Shown here piece by piece: positions 37,032 to 50,527 of a stretch of 64,000 nucleotides of DNA. The stretch spans positions 8,216,001 through 8,280,000 of the forward strand of contig CM020509.1 of the NCBI GenBank assembly GCA_009823395.1, read 5' to 3'. Both the position numbers and the translations under genes were made by a program. The notes under the pieces were generated by a model that saw only the letters and a list, made by a program, of their open reading frames with translations, had not been told where the DNA came from and made no database searches. Origin of the DNA: Thamnaconus septentrionalis (taxonomy: Eukaryota > Chordata > Actinopteri > Tetraodontiformes > Monacanthidae). The first letter of the stretch is position 1. Each line of letters begins with the position of its first letter.

Positions 37032-40000
37032 GTATGTATGCACTCTGATTCATGTCGGTCGCATGTAAACTGTGTGCCGTCATCTGTCACATTAGGTAAT
37101 CCCACAAGCAAGGGTCACATTAGCTCTCACGCCCGAGGAAGTTGTCTCAACTCCAAAGTTGTTGGAAGTTTGAGCCCGTACGATTTCAATCTGGGGTTTA
37201 CGCGGCTATATTAGTGAGACTTAGTCCTCTCTAATTCCAATAACAATTTTACAGCAATTAGACCCAGTAATCCTCCTGTTAAAGCCAAATCAGACCAAAC
37301 CGAGCGGCCTAACATCAGCACAGTCTGTGGAAAGCAGCGCTGTCAGCACCGCACATCTGTGTTTAGTGCAGGCTTAGCCTCAAATGGTTATTGATGTGCT
37401 GTTATTAGTAGTTAATGCATCCTAGTACAGAGCAGCTAATAGCTGTTAGTGATGAGCAAAACAGATAGAGTTACGCTGAGTGCTTTACTTTCAAAGCATG
37501 CTGCACATGCTGCACACAACTTTTTTTTTTATCATACATATCTATTTAAAAAGTTGTGGAAGAGCATTCTTGTTGTGACAGTTTGAACTACATATTTATT
37601 CATTCAAGGATGTTCACACTTCAGGTGTAGGTGTTATAGTCTGAGTCATGTTATGCCACTATGCCTCAAGGGTGTGAGTGTGCGTGTGATTGAAGATGTA
37701 GTCATGGAGCTGATGTTGTCAGAGTGTCAGTTATGATAAAGCTGGAAAACGCCCATCGGCATTTGCTTCATTTATTGGTGATATTGTTTGCCCATTTCAC
37801 TTGAATAGTTTACACAGCGTGTTGGTGCAGGTGTTGGCACCCGTGGAGGAATTGTGTGACTTGTCTGCTCCTTCACACCACTAGTAACCTGGAAGTGAGA
37901 TCACGCAAAGTTGTTTCAGGTGCCCTCTTGGGTTCTGTGTGAAGTCTGAATCAGTCAGCTCCAGCAGTGTGCGCAACTCATTGGTTTTACAAAGTTTTGA
38001 AGTAACTTATCTGAATAGTGTTTAACATTTCTTGCAACCTGCCTGTTCATTTTTTATTTTTGGGAAAACTATACGCCCAGTCCTCTCTGCTTTTAGTGGT
38101 GGCTTAAACTAAATCTAAACTATATGACAGAGTTGTGAAGCGAGTGCAGCCTGTCAGCAGCTGTGGAAACCAGTGGTTGAGAATACATTTTCCGAGACCA
38201 AAGAACTAAAAAAGAAAAAGAAGAAACTCTGCCTCTGTGGTATTTGCTATGTTTCCAAAGTTGTGAGCATGGAAAACGTGGCTGCACTGGAACTCTGTGC
38301 ATAACGTCATCGTGTGACTGCCGATACGAATGCCATTGCAAATAAATGCACTGATCATCAGGAGTTTTAAACATGCTTTTCACTGTGAGCCACGAAACAA
38401 AATGAACTCAACTCAACTTTGTTTCTAGTTCAGTCGACAAATGGTGCCCATTTGGCTGTGTTCGACTAATTGTGGTCATAAAGAATCTGACTGCTGGCAA
38501 CTTTGACGCTTCAGCTGTTTTGCTAAGCTGGTTTTTGTTGCCAGTGTGGCATGCTGTTGATTTGAAACAGAGAACGTGAACAGAAAGAAAAACAAAGTAG
38601 TTTTGTTTTTTGTGTTTTTTTTTTTAAGTTGAGGGAAAGCTATCAGAATGTTGTAATCACTGGTTGTGTTGGTGTGAAGTAATAGAAAGTGGGACCATTA
38701 TGACTGCCAGACAGGAAATCCCAGGGTTGGGTCAAGATTGAAATGACATGCGCTCCCAGAGGCTGTTTTGGGGGGGAGAAAAGAAAAATTATTATAGCCT
38801 GCAACTCTTGTACACCCTCCCTCCCAAGTGCCCATCTTGGCATGGGTGTCTGCGTGATGTAAGCAGTCTGAAAATCACCAATAACAAGGTTTTATAGGCC
38901 GCTGCTTTTTGTTCCCTAAAGCGGTTTTAAGGTAGTGCTCACTCCCTGTTGCTCAATCCTCCAAAAGGAGTTGTCACGCTTTAGGCAGATTGATCTCTTG
39001 GTGTTGCAAAAGATTTCGACAAAGCCAGACAGTGTTTGGGAGAGGAACTGATTTTTCATCCCTGTGTGGAGGCACAAATGTTTCTCTTCCCATCTGATTG
39101 AAATAAATCTGCAAGTCTGTAGACATGTAAATAATCTCAAATGTACAGGCATGGAGACATTGTATGTAAAATGTTATATATGTTGTTGCAAACTTGCAAT
39201 TTGTCATCAGTTTGAGAGGGTTGATTATGTTCATGCTGACAGTTTTACCGCCTTTCTTTCAGTTGCAGATTGAAGACCACCTTGTTTTTTCTAAGCAATC
39301 TAAAATGTTCCCCTTATATGGAATTATGGGTTTACATTCCTGACATGCAGACTAGTTTCTGTGTGTACTCCCTTCAAGCAACACGGATTGGCTTATTTCT
39401 ATCATGGGCGAGACTGACGCAGGAGCTCACTCTTAAACCTGCTGAAAAGTACTGTTTGCATGGCTAATCAGTCTTTGGTGGGCAAAACACTGAAAGCTGT
39501 GTGTTTGCTCAACAAGTCACTGGGTAGGATTACATCACAGCCACACCATTTGGGCTCTGGGCCTAGACTGTACTGAGCGCAGCCAAGGACATTTGAACAG
39601 CCCGTAGTGTTTAATAGACATAATTCAGAACTTTAATGTTGTTTTCAGTCATGGGAAAGGGTGCTTGAGCAGTTGTCATCAGGCCACATGGTCCAACAGA
39701 ACAGGAAACTGGAATGAGCTCTTCCTAAAGGAATTCAGGGGAGCCGGTTTGGCAGTCACCCCTCGACTACATACCACAGTGAGACTTAACTGAGCACTAG
39801 TGACTCTTAAAAATTGTTACACCAATCGCTCCCCCTTAATCCGGGACTAAGAAAACAGAAAAGTGTTGATTACTACTATTGTCTTTCTACGGTTTAATAT
39901 GTGATATTCAGTCAAATCCCGCTATATTTCCATTATAACTCCTACATGAACATGAAGTATTTTAAGTGTAACTTATGACATGGTCCTGTGACTGGCTTGG

Positions 40001-43000
40001 TATATTGTACAAAGCAGCTGACTCACTGACCTATTTATTGTTTACAGTACTGTCAAATAAAACAACTCTGCCATAGTTTTTTTCAAGCGCAGTTGTAAAA
40101 ACAATGAGGTCACTGCTGTGATTTTGTTTTCTCTTGTGCGATTGCTTAGCCTAGGTGTTAATTCACGGTTGCTTATTGCAGGTTGTGGTTGACTCTCGTT
40201 GGTAACTGTTACCCGTAACAAAGGAAATAACAGTGATTAATATGGTTCAGACCAGTGTGACAGTTTGAGTCAGTGAGAAAAGGAAACAGCTCAGCGGTTC
40301 CAGCAGCCAAAAGTCTGCACGAGTTTCTCTCTTCCGCATATGAGGAGACTTAAGGCGCTAGATAAACCTGTTAAATAAACTCCTTTTTCGAAGGGTAGGG
40401 CAAGCAACGCTTACTAAACTCTGAGAAGAAGAAACAGGTGTGACTGTCACGACACTGACACCCTTGTAATCCAACAATGAACTGCTTTGCATACACAGTT
40501 TACTCAGATTATATCCATGTCATAATTCTCCTAGTATTCTATATAGGACTGAAACTTTGTCAAGTCTTCCTGCTTCAGCTACTTGTTTGTTCCTCATGTG
40601 ATGGTCTCTTGATGTGGATGTGTTTTGTCTTGGGAAGGTTAAGTATCTGAAAGAAATAATAGCAAACTAATTAGTTGTTCATTATTTTTTATTACTATTA
40701 CAGTCGCCTGTCTTGTTTTCTGTTTTGTATCGATAACTGCTGGTTGATTTAAAACAAACACTCGTCCTAATTCAAAGTAAGGTGTTCACATGCACTAGAG
40801 CCACAGGAATATTCCAGTTTATTTGTTTGTCTGCAGCCAAAGTTCAATACCAATGGTGGTTAAAAAGCGGCATGTTGTTGGTCCTCTTTTTATTTTGTTC
40901 TTGGACTCTTCCACGGTGCAGTTTGATGGCAACACTTTCTCACCTTCGCCTGGTCAGCAATAGAACTTGAGAACATGTTGAGTTGGCAAGTATAGGCATG
41001 AGACTTTGCTGCATACGCCTTGAATCAGGCCAGAAACTGCAGCAGTGATTCCCATAGCAATAATTATTCTGATTAAGGTTCTTACATACCGCAGTAACCT
41101 GAGATTGAGCCGTATACTTCATGTTGGGATGCAGTTTTTTTTTTTGTGTTGCTTGAGGTCAGGAGAAACTGCTGTTTGCATGGCAATGTTTGACTCAGAC
41201 CGCGACCTTACCTGGGTTAATCGCAGAATATTGCCGTGCATGTGAACGCGTTCATTTGCTGTCTGTTTGAGAGTGTTTGCACTTTGTAATTAAGTCTTAT
41301 TAATTACATTGGACCTTAATGATGGTGATTACGCACATCGTTTAGTTGGTCATTAAAGGAATTAAGCTGTCACTCGCAAATGGACACTTTCATACTAAAT
41401 TGGTGTCTTTAGAATGAGACCCTGGAAATGGAGTGGAACACATGTTCGACTTGCCGGAAGGAAGCGAAAAATACGCAGCATATATGTGAACTTTCCTCAA
41501 AGAAGTGCAAATTAAAATTTGGTTTTAGATTTTTAAACTTTCTGGCTATGTTTAATATGATTCATTGACTGAAATATCCTTGAGACAGCTGAACATCGTG
41601 GTTGAAATGAAATTCTTCCTAATAACGTATTAAAATTGACAGTAAGCGCGCAGACTAACTTGTGGTCAGGTCAAATGTTTTCGGATAAATCACAGCAGTC
41701 AACTCTAAAGTCGACGCGTGATGATATTGTTTCAATGTGCAAGTGCTGCAAGAAGTCTGCGGCTTCTGAAAGTGTTTGATGTTTTGTGTCATGAACTGTG
41801 GGGGAAGCCTCAGGGATCATTTCAGGTCATGCCAGCACGCAAATCATCGGGGGGCTGGTAGCTCGTCACGCTGGTTCTCCTCCCCCCATTTGTTTGCTTT
41901 CTTTGTAAGAAAACCGAATTTCCCACCTCATGTTGAGATTATCGGCATTTCAGATTTTGCTTTTAGTTCATCAAGTGTCTGCAAGCACATCTGTTTGGCA
42001 ACGCAACGTGACAAACGACAGGAAAGAGACCAAATGTGAACGTTTTATACGCATACCGGAAGACGTGGAAAGGAAGTTTAAGAACGGAAGTGGTGAAGAA
42101 TGTTTAGGCCGCCTTAGAAGAAACCACAGAAACCAACACACAATCCTGAGACGTGCTTTTAACTGACAAATGTGGCATTTAAAAAAAAAAAAATAAAATC
42201 ATCACATCATCAGGGCTCCAGATAGCGATTAGAATAATAACAAAAACAAACATACATTAAACCTACATTTGGTCTTGGATGCTCACAGTATTCCCAGGAT
42301 TCAGGAGTGGCAGTCTGCTCTTTGGCAAACAGCTGCAGAGCCTGATGGAGGACACAATGAGGGGCTTTCCCGGCTATTTTACTTGTGATGCATTGACAAA
42401 CTGTAAAGGGGGACATTTCCCTTTGGCTAAACACGCTGGAAGGCAGCATTCATTATCACTCTTATGCTTCTTTTTAATATACAGTATATGAGTGCAGTTT
42501 AGGAGAGGCGCGTTCACTTTCAAAGCGACGGCAAATATGAGACGAGAATTGATTTGGATCGATCCGTTGATTATCTGCTGATTATGTCTGGGTCAATTCA
42601 AAAGAGGTCATTGGAGGACAACTTGCTGCACAGACTTGTTCTTCAGAAAAATGTTTTTTTTCTGTAGTAATTCAAAAGCTGTCCTTTGGGTTTAAGGAAT
42701 GGACAAGACAGTAAGGTCTGTTTGATATTATGTCTGGCAGAAATTCACTGTTTCATTAAATGACTGATTGAAAGGTTCTATATCATCAACTGCAGTGACG
42801 CCTTGTGCGAAAAAAAATCCCCTGTCAATCTCCAGATAAAAGATGAGCTTATCCGTCTGTTTTCACCTGCCTCAGTCGGTGGAATGATCACCACGCGGGA
42901 GGTGAGTCACTCCTGCCTCTAACCTGGGAGAGGCCTCACTGACATCAGGATGGACTTTAGCCTCCTCTGAAATGAGGGGATGGATTTTATTGTTAGAAAA

Positions 43001-43921
43001 CAAGTACAGAGAATATTGACCTGTTACTCTTGTTTGGCCTGTTTGACATACACTTGGTAGAATTGCAAGGATTTTGTAGTTGGGTTTTGAACACATAATT
43101 TAACAATGTTGTTGAATTAGAATTTTAGAATTTTTGTTTTTGTTTGCAGATCTGTTTTGGAAACCAGCTTTCCTACCCACAAAACATAGTTTTTACTACC
43201 CAAAAAGAACTTTCTGGCATAAAAATGGTTTTAATTTTTTTTAACACAATAAATCATGTCTCAGCCACACGGTGTTTGCTCGTCTTCTCACGGATAATTC
43301 TGTAAAATTGTTCCAAGCCTGTGTTGCTAACCTCAGCCCTTGCCCTGGCTGTCTGTGTTGCGAACCTCAAGAGTGCAGTGCTAGAAATTAGCTTTCAGCG
43401 GAGACAGATAACCCGAGGGCAGCGCTGTGCTGGTCGGCAGTCACATGGTCGGCCCGTCCACTGGAGCCTTTCACGTCTTTGCTCCGCTGGCTTTTGTGTG
43501 CTTCCTCTTTATGCCAGTGGCTGTTTTAGGAAACCGTAAACAATGCCGGCCTTCTCCTGCCTGGAAAAATAAGGCTCTCACAGCCTCATTCCCTTTGAAG
43601 GCACCCTAGCAAAAGTTAAACTCACTCCTCAACTTTACACGTATTACACTTTCAGGTACGTTTGTGCAAATGGAAACGGGAGCCGTCAAATCATCAGAAA
43701 GCAGATAAGACTGGATAGGCGACGAGTCAACACAGTGTCTGCCAGGGCTTAATTTATTTTGTTTTGGGATAAAAACCTGGACAGTTTGTGCTAAATCAGA
43801 TCGTTCTTAATCCAGCTTGCTGAGAGGACAGAGTGAGTCATTATGTTGACTGTGCACGAGTTGTCCCCCTCCCCTGCAGGGATAAGAGGCTGTCTCTCTG
43901 CTTGTTTGTGCTTAGGCTGGT

Positions 43922-43948
43922 TGTGTGTGTGTGTGTGTGTGTGTGTGT
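43922..43948. repeat. (TG)n microsatellite in intron 1
   Basis: About 13 TG units followed by CCACAGATGA. Confidence 0.95.
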
Positions 43949-46232
43949 CCACAGATGAGCAGCAGTGCCAACAGCCACAGCCCTGTTCAGTTGCTGCGCT
44001 CTTTTAACACGTTCAACTTTTTTAGGTCTCGGGATTATTGCCAATTGTGTTGACAAAGTAATCGATGACTGTGTGATGCTGTGAAAGAGAAGGGTTTCTG
44101 GAATTGTGCTCACTCTGTCTGCTGTGAAATACTGACTGGGCCCAGATAGATATGCTGACTTTAAAATTTGTCTGCTCTGAAACTATTGCAACTGAAGGCT
44201 GGAGTAGATCAAGAGCAGCTTTATTCTCAAAGCATGGCATTGACACACTTGCAATTGATGAGTCAATTGTACTCAAATTTTAAAAATACAGAACTAAAGA
44301 TACAAGCAAACAAAACACATTTTTTGAAAAAACAAAACAAAACACATGCATACTTTTTTTCAAAAGAAATAAAACAATTATTTTGATGGGATGTACGACA
44401 GTTTAACAGTTTCTTGACAGAGTGTCTAATTTGCATCACCCTTCAATTCAGTTTAAGCTTAGGCTTTTTATTGTAACTGCTCATTGCGCTAGTTCACACA
44501 ACCCACATCCAGCTAACACAGAAATGTCACATTAGCCAAATACCATTAAAATTTCAGTTTACCGCAACAGAAAACGAGCATCAGAGACTTGGAAATTGCA
44601 CATACAATGTAATTGTTTTTTATCCCAGCGTCTGTGAAATAATTACAATCATAAATCATAAATCTCACACATACATATTATTGAGTTTTTGTTATTAAGA
44701 AAAGGGTGATTGCAGTTTGACTGAGTTTTTTAATTTTATGTATCACACACATGCTAAAGATAAGACTGTCATTTTCAAAATTGCAGTTTGAGGTAATAGT
44801 ATTACAGACATTGATTTGAATTAATGAAAGTCATTCCTGTGTTTTCACAGTATGCAGAGACTATTTTAACTGATTCACTGAAGGAATAAGAGATACTCGC
44901 CAAGTTAAGCTTTAAAAAAATGACAAACCCAAACAAAGGGAGGCGATGTGGTTAGAAGATTTTACTTTAGAAACACTTGCTGTTGTCCCTTCATCATTCT
45001 CACCCCGTGGAGCGGAGAAGATGAAAACATCAGCCCCAGTTTGAATAAAGATGAGACCCTCGGCTGTCGTGCGATGTTATTACCGCTCCGGAAAAAATGA
45101 TTTGCATACTGTGAGGGAAAATGTCGGTAGTGTGCTTCTGCATTTCTAACTTGCTGCTCTAGCTGGTTTGAAAATTCTGTAAAAAGATAAATTCTCCCTG
45201 GGTGCTGTTCAGACATATGTCAGATCCTTAAATGCCAGGTGTAAACAGGGTCGTACTGAGGCTTTGTTTTTTTCCCTCTTCCTCTCTCGACCGGGAAAGG
45301 GCATTATTACAGAGCAGATCTAAAGAGCAATTCAATATATTTTATTAAGAAGGGTAAATGTTACTTTAATGCCTTCATTAATCATCCCTGGCAGCTTGGC
45401 TGTCATAGGTAACAGTGTGTTGGCAATGATCACGTCTGGTGTTTGTTGCCGTCTGCTCCATTCTCACACTCGTGCACGATATCGGCAACACTGCACACGT
45501 TAATCTAATTACCTCAGACGTTGTATTGCATTTTTGATTTTCACGCCTACAATGACGACAGGTCCACTGCTGGCTCACCCATAATTTTCTACCCTAATAT
45601 TTTGGATGCTTGTTGAAACTCTACAAGTAAAATGCAGTCGCTGCTTGTGTGTAGTCTCTGCGGCGCCCGGCACTGTTTTCCGGTGAGAGCTGCACTGCAG
45701 CTCATTGAAATGTAGAGGCCTTTATGTTGACATTCAGAACACAGGGTGAATGACAATCCCTCCCTTTGCATCACGATGAGCGGTTTTTGAAACCTATCGC
45801 CACTTCTGGCTGTTTTTTCTGCTGAGTCATGGCTGTATTTCTGCAAATGACAGTTTTTTTTGTATATAATTGAGCTATTTGATGTTTTTGTTTGTTTTTG
45901 GGGCTGTGGCAGGCAGGTTGGCAAGCAGAATCCTCACTTCTAGTTTTAGGACAAATAAAGTTCTGCCTTAATTTTGCCTTTAGTTAAACGTCATGGTACA
46001 TTGTGGATTGGCAGTGGCTGGTGATGTTAGTCAGGTGTCGCTCCACTCACACCCAAAGGAAGAGTTGTGCCTGAGTGCAAAAGAATTCGATTTGACTGAT
46101 ATTGTGATAGCGTGAGCCCTTATCCTGTTGTTTAATTTTGTTTTTATTTTCTGCAATGATTTGGCACGTTGACGGATTTGAAATTCGGTATATTTCATGG
46201 ATTTAAAAACGTTCCATCTGTTGTGACAAACA

Positions 46233-46265
46233 AATCTGTCAAATTTGCAACAAATTTGACAGATT
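46233..46265. repeat. Perfect 15-bp inverted repeat (hairpin)
   Basis: AATCTGTCAAATTTG, then CAA, then the exact reverse complement CAAATTTGACAGATT. It lies in diaph2 intron 1. No U-run follows and the stem is AT-rich; as RNA or cruciform DNA it would be a short tight hairpin. Its arms do not resemble a miRNA precursor, being too short. Confidence 0.9.
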
Positions 46266-47079
46266 GCACAGATGACGTGTTTTCTGCAATGAGATTGATT
46301 TCACTAAATGAGATTGAAAATAGGGAAAGATGGAAAAAATAAAGTTGTATTCAGTAATTATTACATTGATGTTTGCTGCTCAGTCCTAAGCTAATAAGGA
46401 CGAGAAACCTCTTAAAAAGGTTATATAACAAATAAAGCAGGAGAGATTTTGCAAAATAAGAACTTAACCCATAAGAAAAATACTTACTCCTTTTTACTCC
46501 GGCAATTATTCAAAATTCCATTTTTTTTTCCAGAATTTCCCAACTGCTCGATTGTTCTGAAGTTTTTTTCTCTGCAGGCTCCAAAATTGCTGTCACAATG
46601 AAACCGGCTGTTGGTGCTGTTAACACATACTAGCCTGTAGATAGCTGAGCGGTTTATTAAACAGGGACACAAGGTAGTTGTAAGGCTTTGATATTATTAG
46701 AACTAATTAAAGTGAAACCTCATCTCCTTCTAAACTCATTTTATAGAGCTATAGTGGCTTCTGAATTTCGACTAATAGTTCCAGGGAGTTGGTTAAAACG
46801 GCTTTGTACAGATGGTGTAGCGAAATTGGTGGGAATAACAAATGCTGCTATTAAAAAGCAGTGGTAGGTGGTACATTGTCCACCTCGGATGAAGCGCTAT
46901 TTAGCGGGATGCTTTATGCACCATAGTGCATAAATATTGCTACATTTTTTTTTTGTTGCAGAATTTATGTTTTCATTTTGGCGTGCTGGTGGAACAGGAA
47001 ATGTGGGAGCCGGTTTGGTTTTATGTACTCAAATTGTCTGAACGAGTAGAATGCTTCCTCGCGATTTCATCTTTTACAG

Positions 47080-47420
47080 ATCTGCATGGAGCCATATTCG
47101 TGGTTGATTAAGGAGGGAACCCAGAGCTAATTTGATTAGGTTATTGAGAGGAATGTGCATTTGGTAATAAACATTTATTATGATGAAAAAGTTTACTTTA
47201 ATAAGCGGGGAAAGCCCAGAGGATACGCAAGCTTAATTGTTCGATGTTAAATTGCACTGTTGCGATGTTGCCAAGATAATGGGCAAGGAAAGGCCCTCAA
47301 GTCAAGGCAATTAACCAAACAGTGGTTTGATTGTTGTTAAATTGATTAGAAAATGTTTAAGCACTCCATTTGTAAATTAGCCATTGTCTCACGCAGTTCA
47401 GGACTGGAAAGAGAAGCTGA
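47080..47420. promoter_or_regulatory. Candidate conserved noncoding element, intron 1
   Basis: Unique, repeat-free DNA with GCTAATTTGATTAGG, a TEAD-like GGAATG at 47150-47155, and TAATAAA-CA-TTTATTA at 47165-47180, a perfect inverted repeat that includes a FOX-like ATAAACA. Assigned from motif texture only. Confidence 0.3.
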
Positions 47421-48308
47421 GCTTAATGATACAAAAGCTCTATATCACAAATGAAAAAAGTTGTTTCGGTCAAATTCTTTGAAAATCCTCTGAATGTTTG
47501 TGTTGTGGTAAAGCTAGCAAACAAAAAATAATACTCCTAACACCTGACACACAGGATTAGGCAGTGTAGCCTTGTGTTTGAGTCTAGAGTTCAGCTCACT
47601 GTGTTATCAGAATTCTCATGGCTCACATTAAGGCATGTGGTATTAGCCCATATATCTAGATTTTGATTGAAGGTTCATTTCCGTAGCCTATTAATTTTAT
47701 TCAAACACTTACTTTGTATCAGTTGTACTGCGGCCTCATCATGTATTTCCTAATGTAAGTGTGTGCTTTTATTTAAATAAGCAGTGGCATTAGTGAATTG
47801 AGAAAATGGTTTGAGGCCGTTTTGCACCCTTTGCGTCAGTTGCGTTAATTTTTGAAATGGAGCGGCCAACAGTTTCAGCAGCGACACTTGACCTACTTAT
47901 CGGATCACTTCTGGTCCTTGAGTTCTCTTTATCTCCAAACACTTCCAACGTTGTCAACGGCAGGCAGAAAATGTTAAAGCTATCTGTGTGTGTGAAGTGC
48001 ACCTTTGGAGCTGATGTGAACTGGTTTGTCATCGTTTGTGTAGAGACAAAAAGGGAGGTAGGCAGCAGCAGGTGGCGTCGCGTACGTGAGATCAAATAGG
48101 ACACCTTGTGTTATCTTCGACTTTACATGGTTCATATAATTCGTTTGAGAAAAAAAATGAAAACAAAATTCCATTGTATTCAGAATCAGCGCCAGAATAC
48201 TCTGCCACGGCGCTCCTTTCAAGTGAGACCGCAAAGGGAAATCAACAGCATTTACAAGCTAAGCTGTCTTTCATGACAGCATAAAAACTATTGCCATTGA
48301 ATGTCTTT

Positions 48309-48549
48309 AAAGGTCCAGTGTGAAATATTTGCTTTGGTTTATGATCTTGAACATACCGCCTATAAATACATTACCAAACCAATGAAGAAGAAGGTGGACG
48401 AGGTGTCCAGGTTTGTGCTCGCATGCCACCGTAGTTCACTGGCAAGCTCGAGAGGGGAGGAAAAGTGAAAGATGCTGAAATCTGAAATGTAACCACTTGG
48501 TGTCGCTGTTTCTTTTTCAAAATCTCCAAATATTACACACTTAACCTTT
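48309..48549. mobile_element. MITE with 22-bp terminal inverted repeats (241 bp)
   Basis: The left end AAAGGTCCAGTGTGAAATAT and the right end, reverse-complemented AAAGGTTAAGTGTGTAATAT, agree at about 19 of 22 positions. The interior, read on the minus strand, has CACCAAGTGGTTACATTTC, matching a repeat I know as abundant in percomorph fish. No coding capacity. It lies in diaph2 intron 1. Confidence 0.7.
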
Positions 48550-49664
48550 GAATTAAAATGAACAGGGCTGTATGTACAAGTGCAAGACAATCAAACAAGG
48601 TGAAAAGGTGGACAGGATGGAGCTCCTGCACCACTCTGTTTTAGGTCTGGGTGGGATCACTCTGAGAGTTTTTTTTTATTTTTTATTATTAATTTCAGGC
48701 TCATAAAGTCCACATAGTGCCTGCTCAAAGGGCTTGCAGTTTTCTTTTTTTTGTATTTATTTTCGCAAGTTTTTGATGGATGACCTCTCGATTGTCTTGA
48801 CGTGAAATAAGAACTCGGGCAGATTGGGAACCCGCATCATCATCAGGAGTACAGCAGCTCTGTTTTTAGTGGCTCGTTGCTTTGTCTCCCAACTGTTGAT
48901 CATCTTGGAGACAGACGGAGCGTCGGCCAGGTGTTGCCTGCAGCGGCTGCAGGGGGGGGAGTTGCAGTAGGACAGGACAGCCTGCTCGGCTCTGTGATGA
49001 TGGTGATAGAGGAGGAATCTGTGGCTGGCTGGAAGGAGGCTGCGCGGCCATCACCATCCCACATCCTCTCGCTCGTTATCGCTTCACAGTATGTCACCGT
49101 GGCATATGGTGCCGCTGCCGCTGCTCATTTGAGGTGCGATCGGACTGGTCGGCTGTCGTTGTCGTCCCGCGGGCCTGTGGCGAATGCCCATCTCATTGTC
49201 TCAGAGATGAAGACAAACACTCGCAATAAAGTTTGTGATTCGATTCTGCGCTGATCGCCACGTTTTTTTGTTTGTTTTTTTTACTTCGCGAGACGAGGAT
49301 TTGGTTCGCGAATAAGGAATTCAAAAGTTTTGAAATGGGAGTTCAGCGAGTGGAAAAGAAACATCCTTTTGTCAACGGCACTGTCACGACAAGAGACTCT
49401 CAATGCTCCTTTCCCAGGTTGAAAATCTGGTGCCAGGCTGTAATTGTTCCTCTTTCGAGAGGGTATCATTTCGGTGGGAGGGGGGAATGCTATGTGAAAA
49501 TTCGAACCAGCAGACGACACTAACTTGCATGCTCTCGCTGGGTGTTGGGACAAGTGTCCTCATTATAACTGCAGCTGTGGGATTACAGGTGCTTTATGAA
49601 ATGTCTCTTTATCTTGTTTGTCTGGTGCGTGTCCCTCAGTGTGTGCTTGGCAAAGTTCATCTGT

Positions 49665-49666
<2 letters not shown>

Positions 49667-49708
<42 letters not shown>
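49667..49708. repeat. (AC)n microsatellite in intron 1
   Basis: About 21 AC units preceded by CATCTGTGG. Confidence 0.95.
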
Positions 49709-49710
<2 letters not shown>

Positions 49711-50099
49711 GTTACCTTTTTCTTTTTACTGCCCATTTATTAGGGCTTATCAAGGATGGTCAGATCCGACACATGCACTGTATCCACTTTACTGTCATTG
49801 CCTTTCAGGAGAGTGAAATACATAATTAAAACACTGTATTTGTTTCCTATCATATAAAATTATTCATGTATTGGTAATTAAATTTGACTTAATGCTGATA
49901 ATGAGACAGTATGTGGACGACAGTGGACACATGCGGACACAGCCCAGATGAGATACATACGAAAGAGGATTAGGGCCAGAAGAAGAAGAAAAATATTACA
50001 GGAAAGAGATTTTTCTTAAGTTTCCATTTTAAGTTTTAAGTTGAAATTTCATGAATAAAGTCGAAGCAAACTGGCGAAAATGGAAGTACTCCACTTGGC

Positions 50100-50367
50100 T
50101 TGAGCGCAGAGCCTTTTGACTTCATTCTCGACATTTCCACTTTAATCTTGGAATTTCTTTATTCTTTATTTATGTTGACTGTAATCTCGAAATATAGACC
50201 ACAATCACCAAATTTCAACTTTAGTCTCAAACTTTTCCCTTTGATTTTGAAATTGTTGACTTTATTCTTGAACTTCATTCTCGAAATTTAAACTTTATTC
50301 TCAAAATTTTGACTTTATTCTTGAAATTTCCACTTTATTCATGAAATTTCAAATTTCTTCTCGAAAT
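50100..50367. repeat. Degenerate minisatellite upstream of exon 2
   Basis: About a dozen imperfect units of roughly 20-22 bp built on CTTTATTCTCGAAATTTC, with variants such as CTTTATTCTTGAAATTTCC and CTTTAGTCTCAAACTTTTC. The units are clearest at 50270-50367, ending about 160 bp before the 33-nt exon 2. Confidence 0.8.
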
Positions 50368-50527
50368 GGAAACCTGGAAAAAAAATTCTTTCTTAATATT
50401 TTTTTTTCTCTCCTTGTCGCCCTACCTAATTCTCTTCCGTAGATACATGCTTTGCTCTTGCGGTGTTGTCATTTTTTTTTCCTTTTGGCTCTTGTTTTTT
50501 TTTCACAATGTGCCCTCCCTCCAACAG

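Larger units (their letters stand above)
37032..50527 (+). other. diaph2: diaph2 intron 1 (13.5 kb)
   Basis: No coding exon is visible in it. It contains a (TG)n tract at 43922-43948, a perfect hairpin at 46233-46265, a candidate noncoding element around 47080-47420, a 241-bp MITE at 48309-48549, a (CA)n tract at 49667-49708, and a degenerate tandem repeat at 50100-50367. At 45222-45252 a short TTAAATGCCAGGTGTAAACAGGG-like string resembles one end of a common fish MITE, with no partner seen. A GC-rich patch at 48880-49250 keeps open frames on both strands but shows no recognisable protein. The remainder, including 37.2-43.9 kb, shows nothing I can name. Confidence 0.8.

Noticed and set aside
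48877..49254. 125-codon frame in intron 1
   Set aside because: Alanine/glycine-rich reading of GC-rich DNA, with frames also open on the minus strand; not a formin exon.
43941..49670. CCACAGATGA next to two TG/CA tracts in opposite orientation
   Set aside because: Only 10 unique bases are shared, which can be chance; weaker than the 20-mer case.
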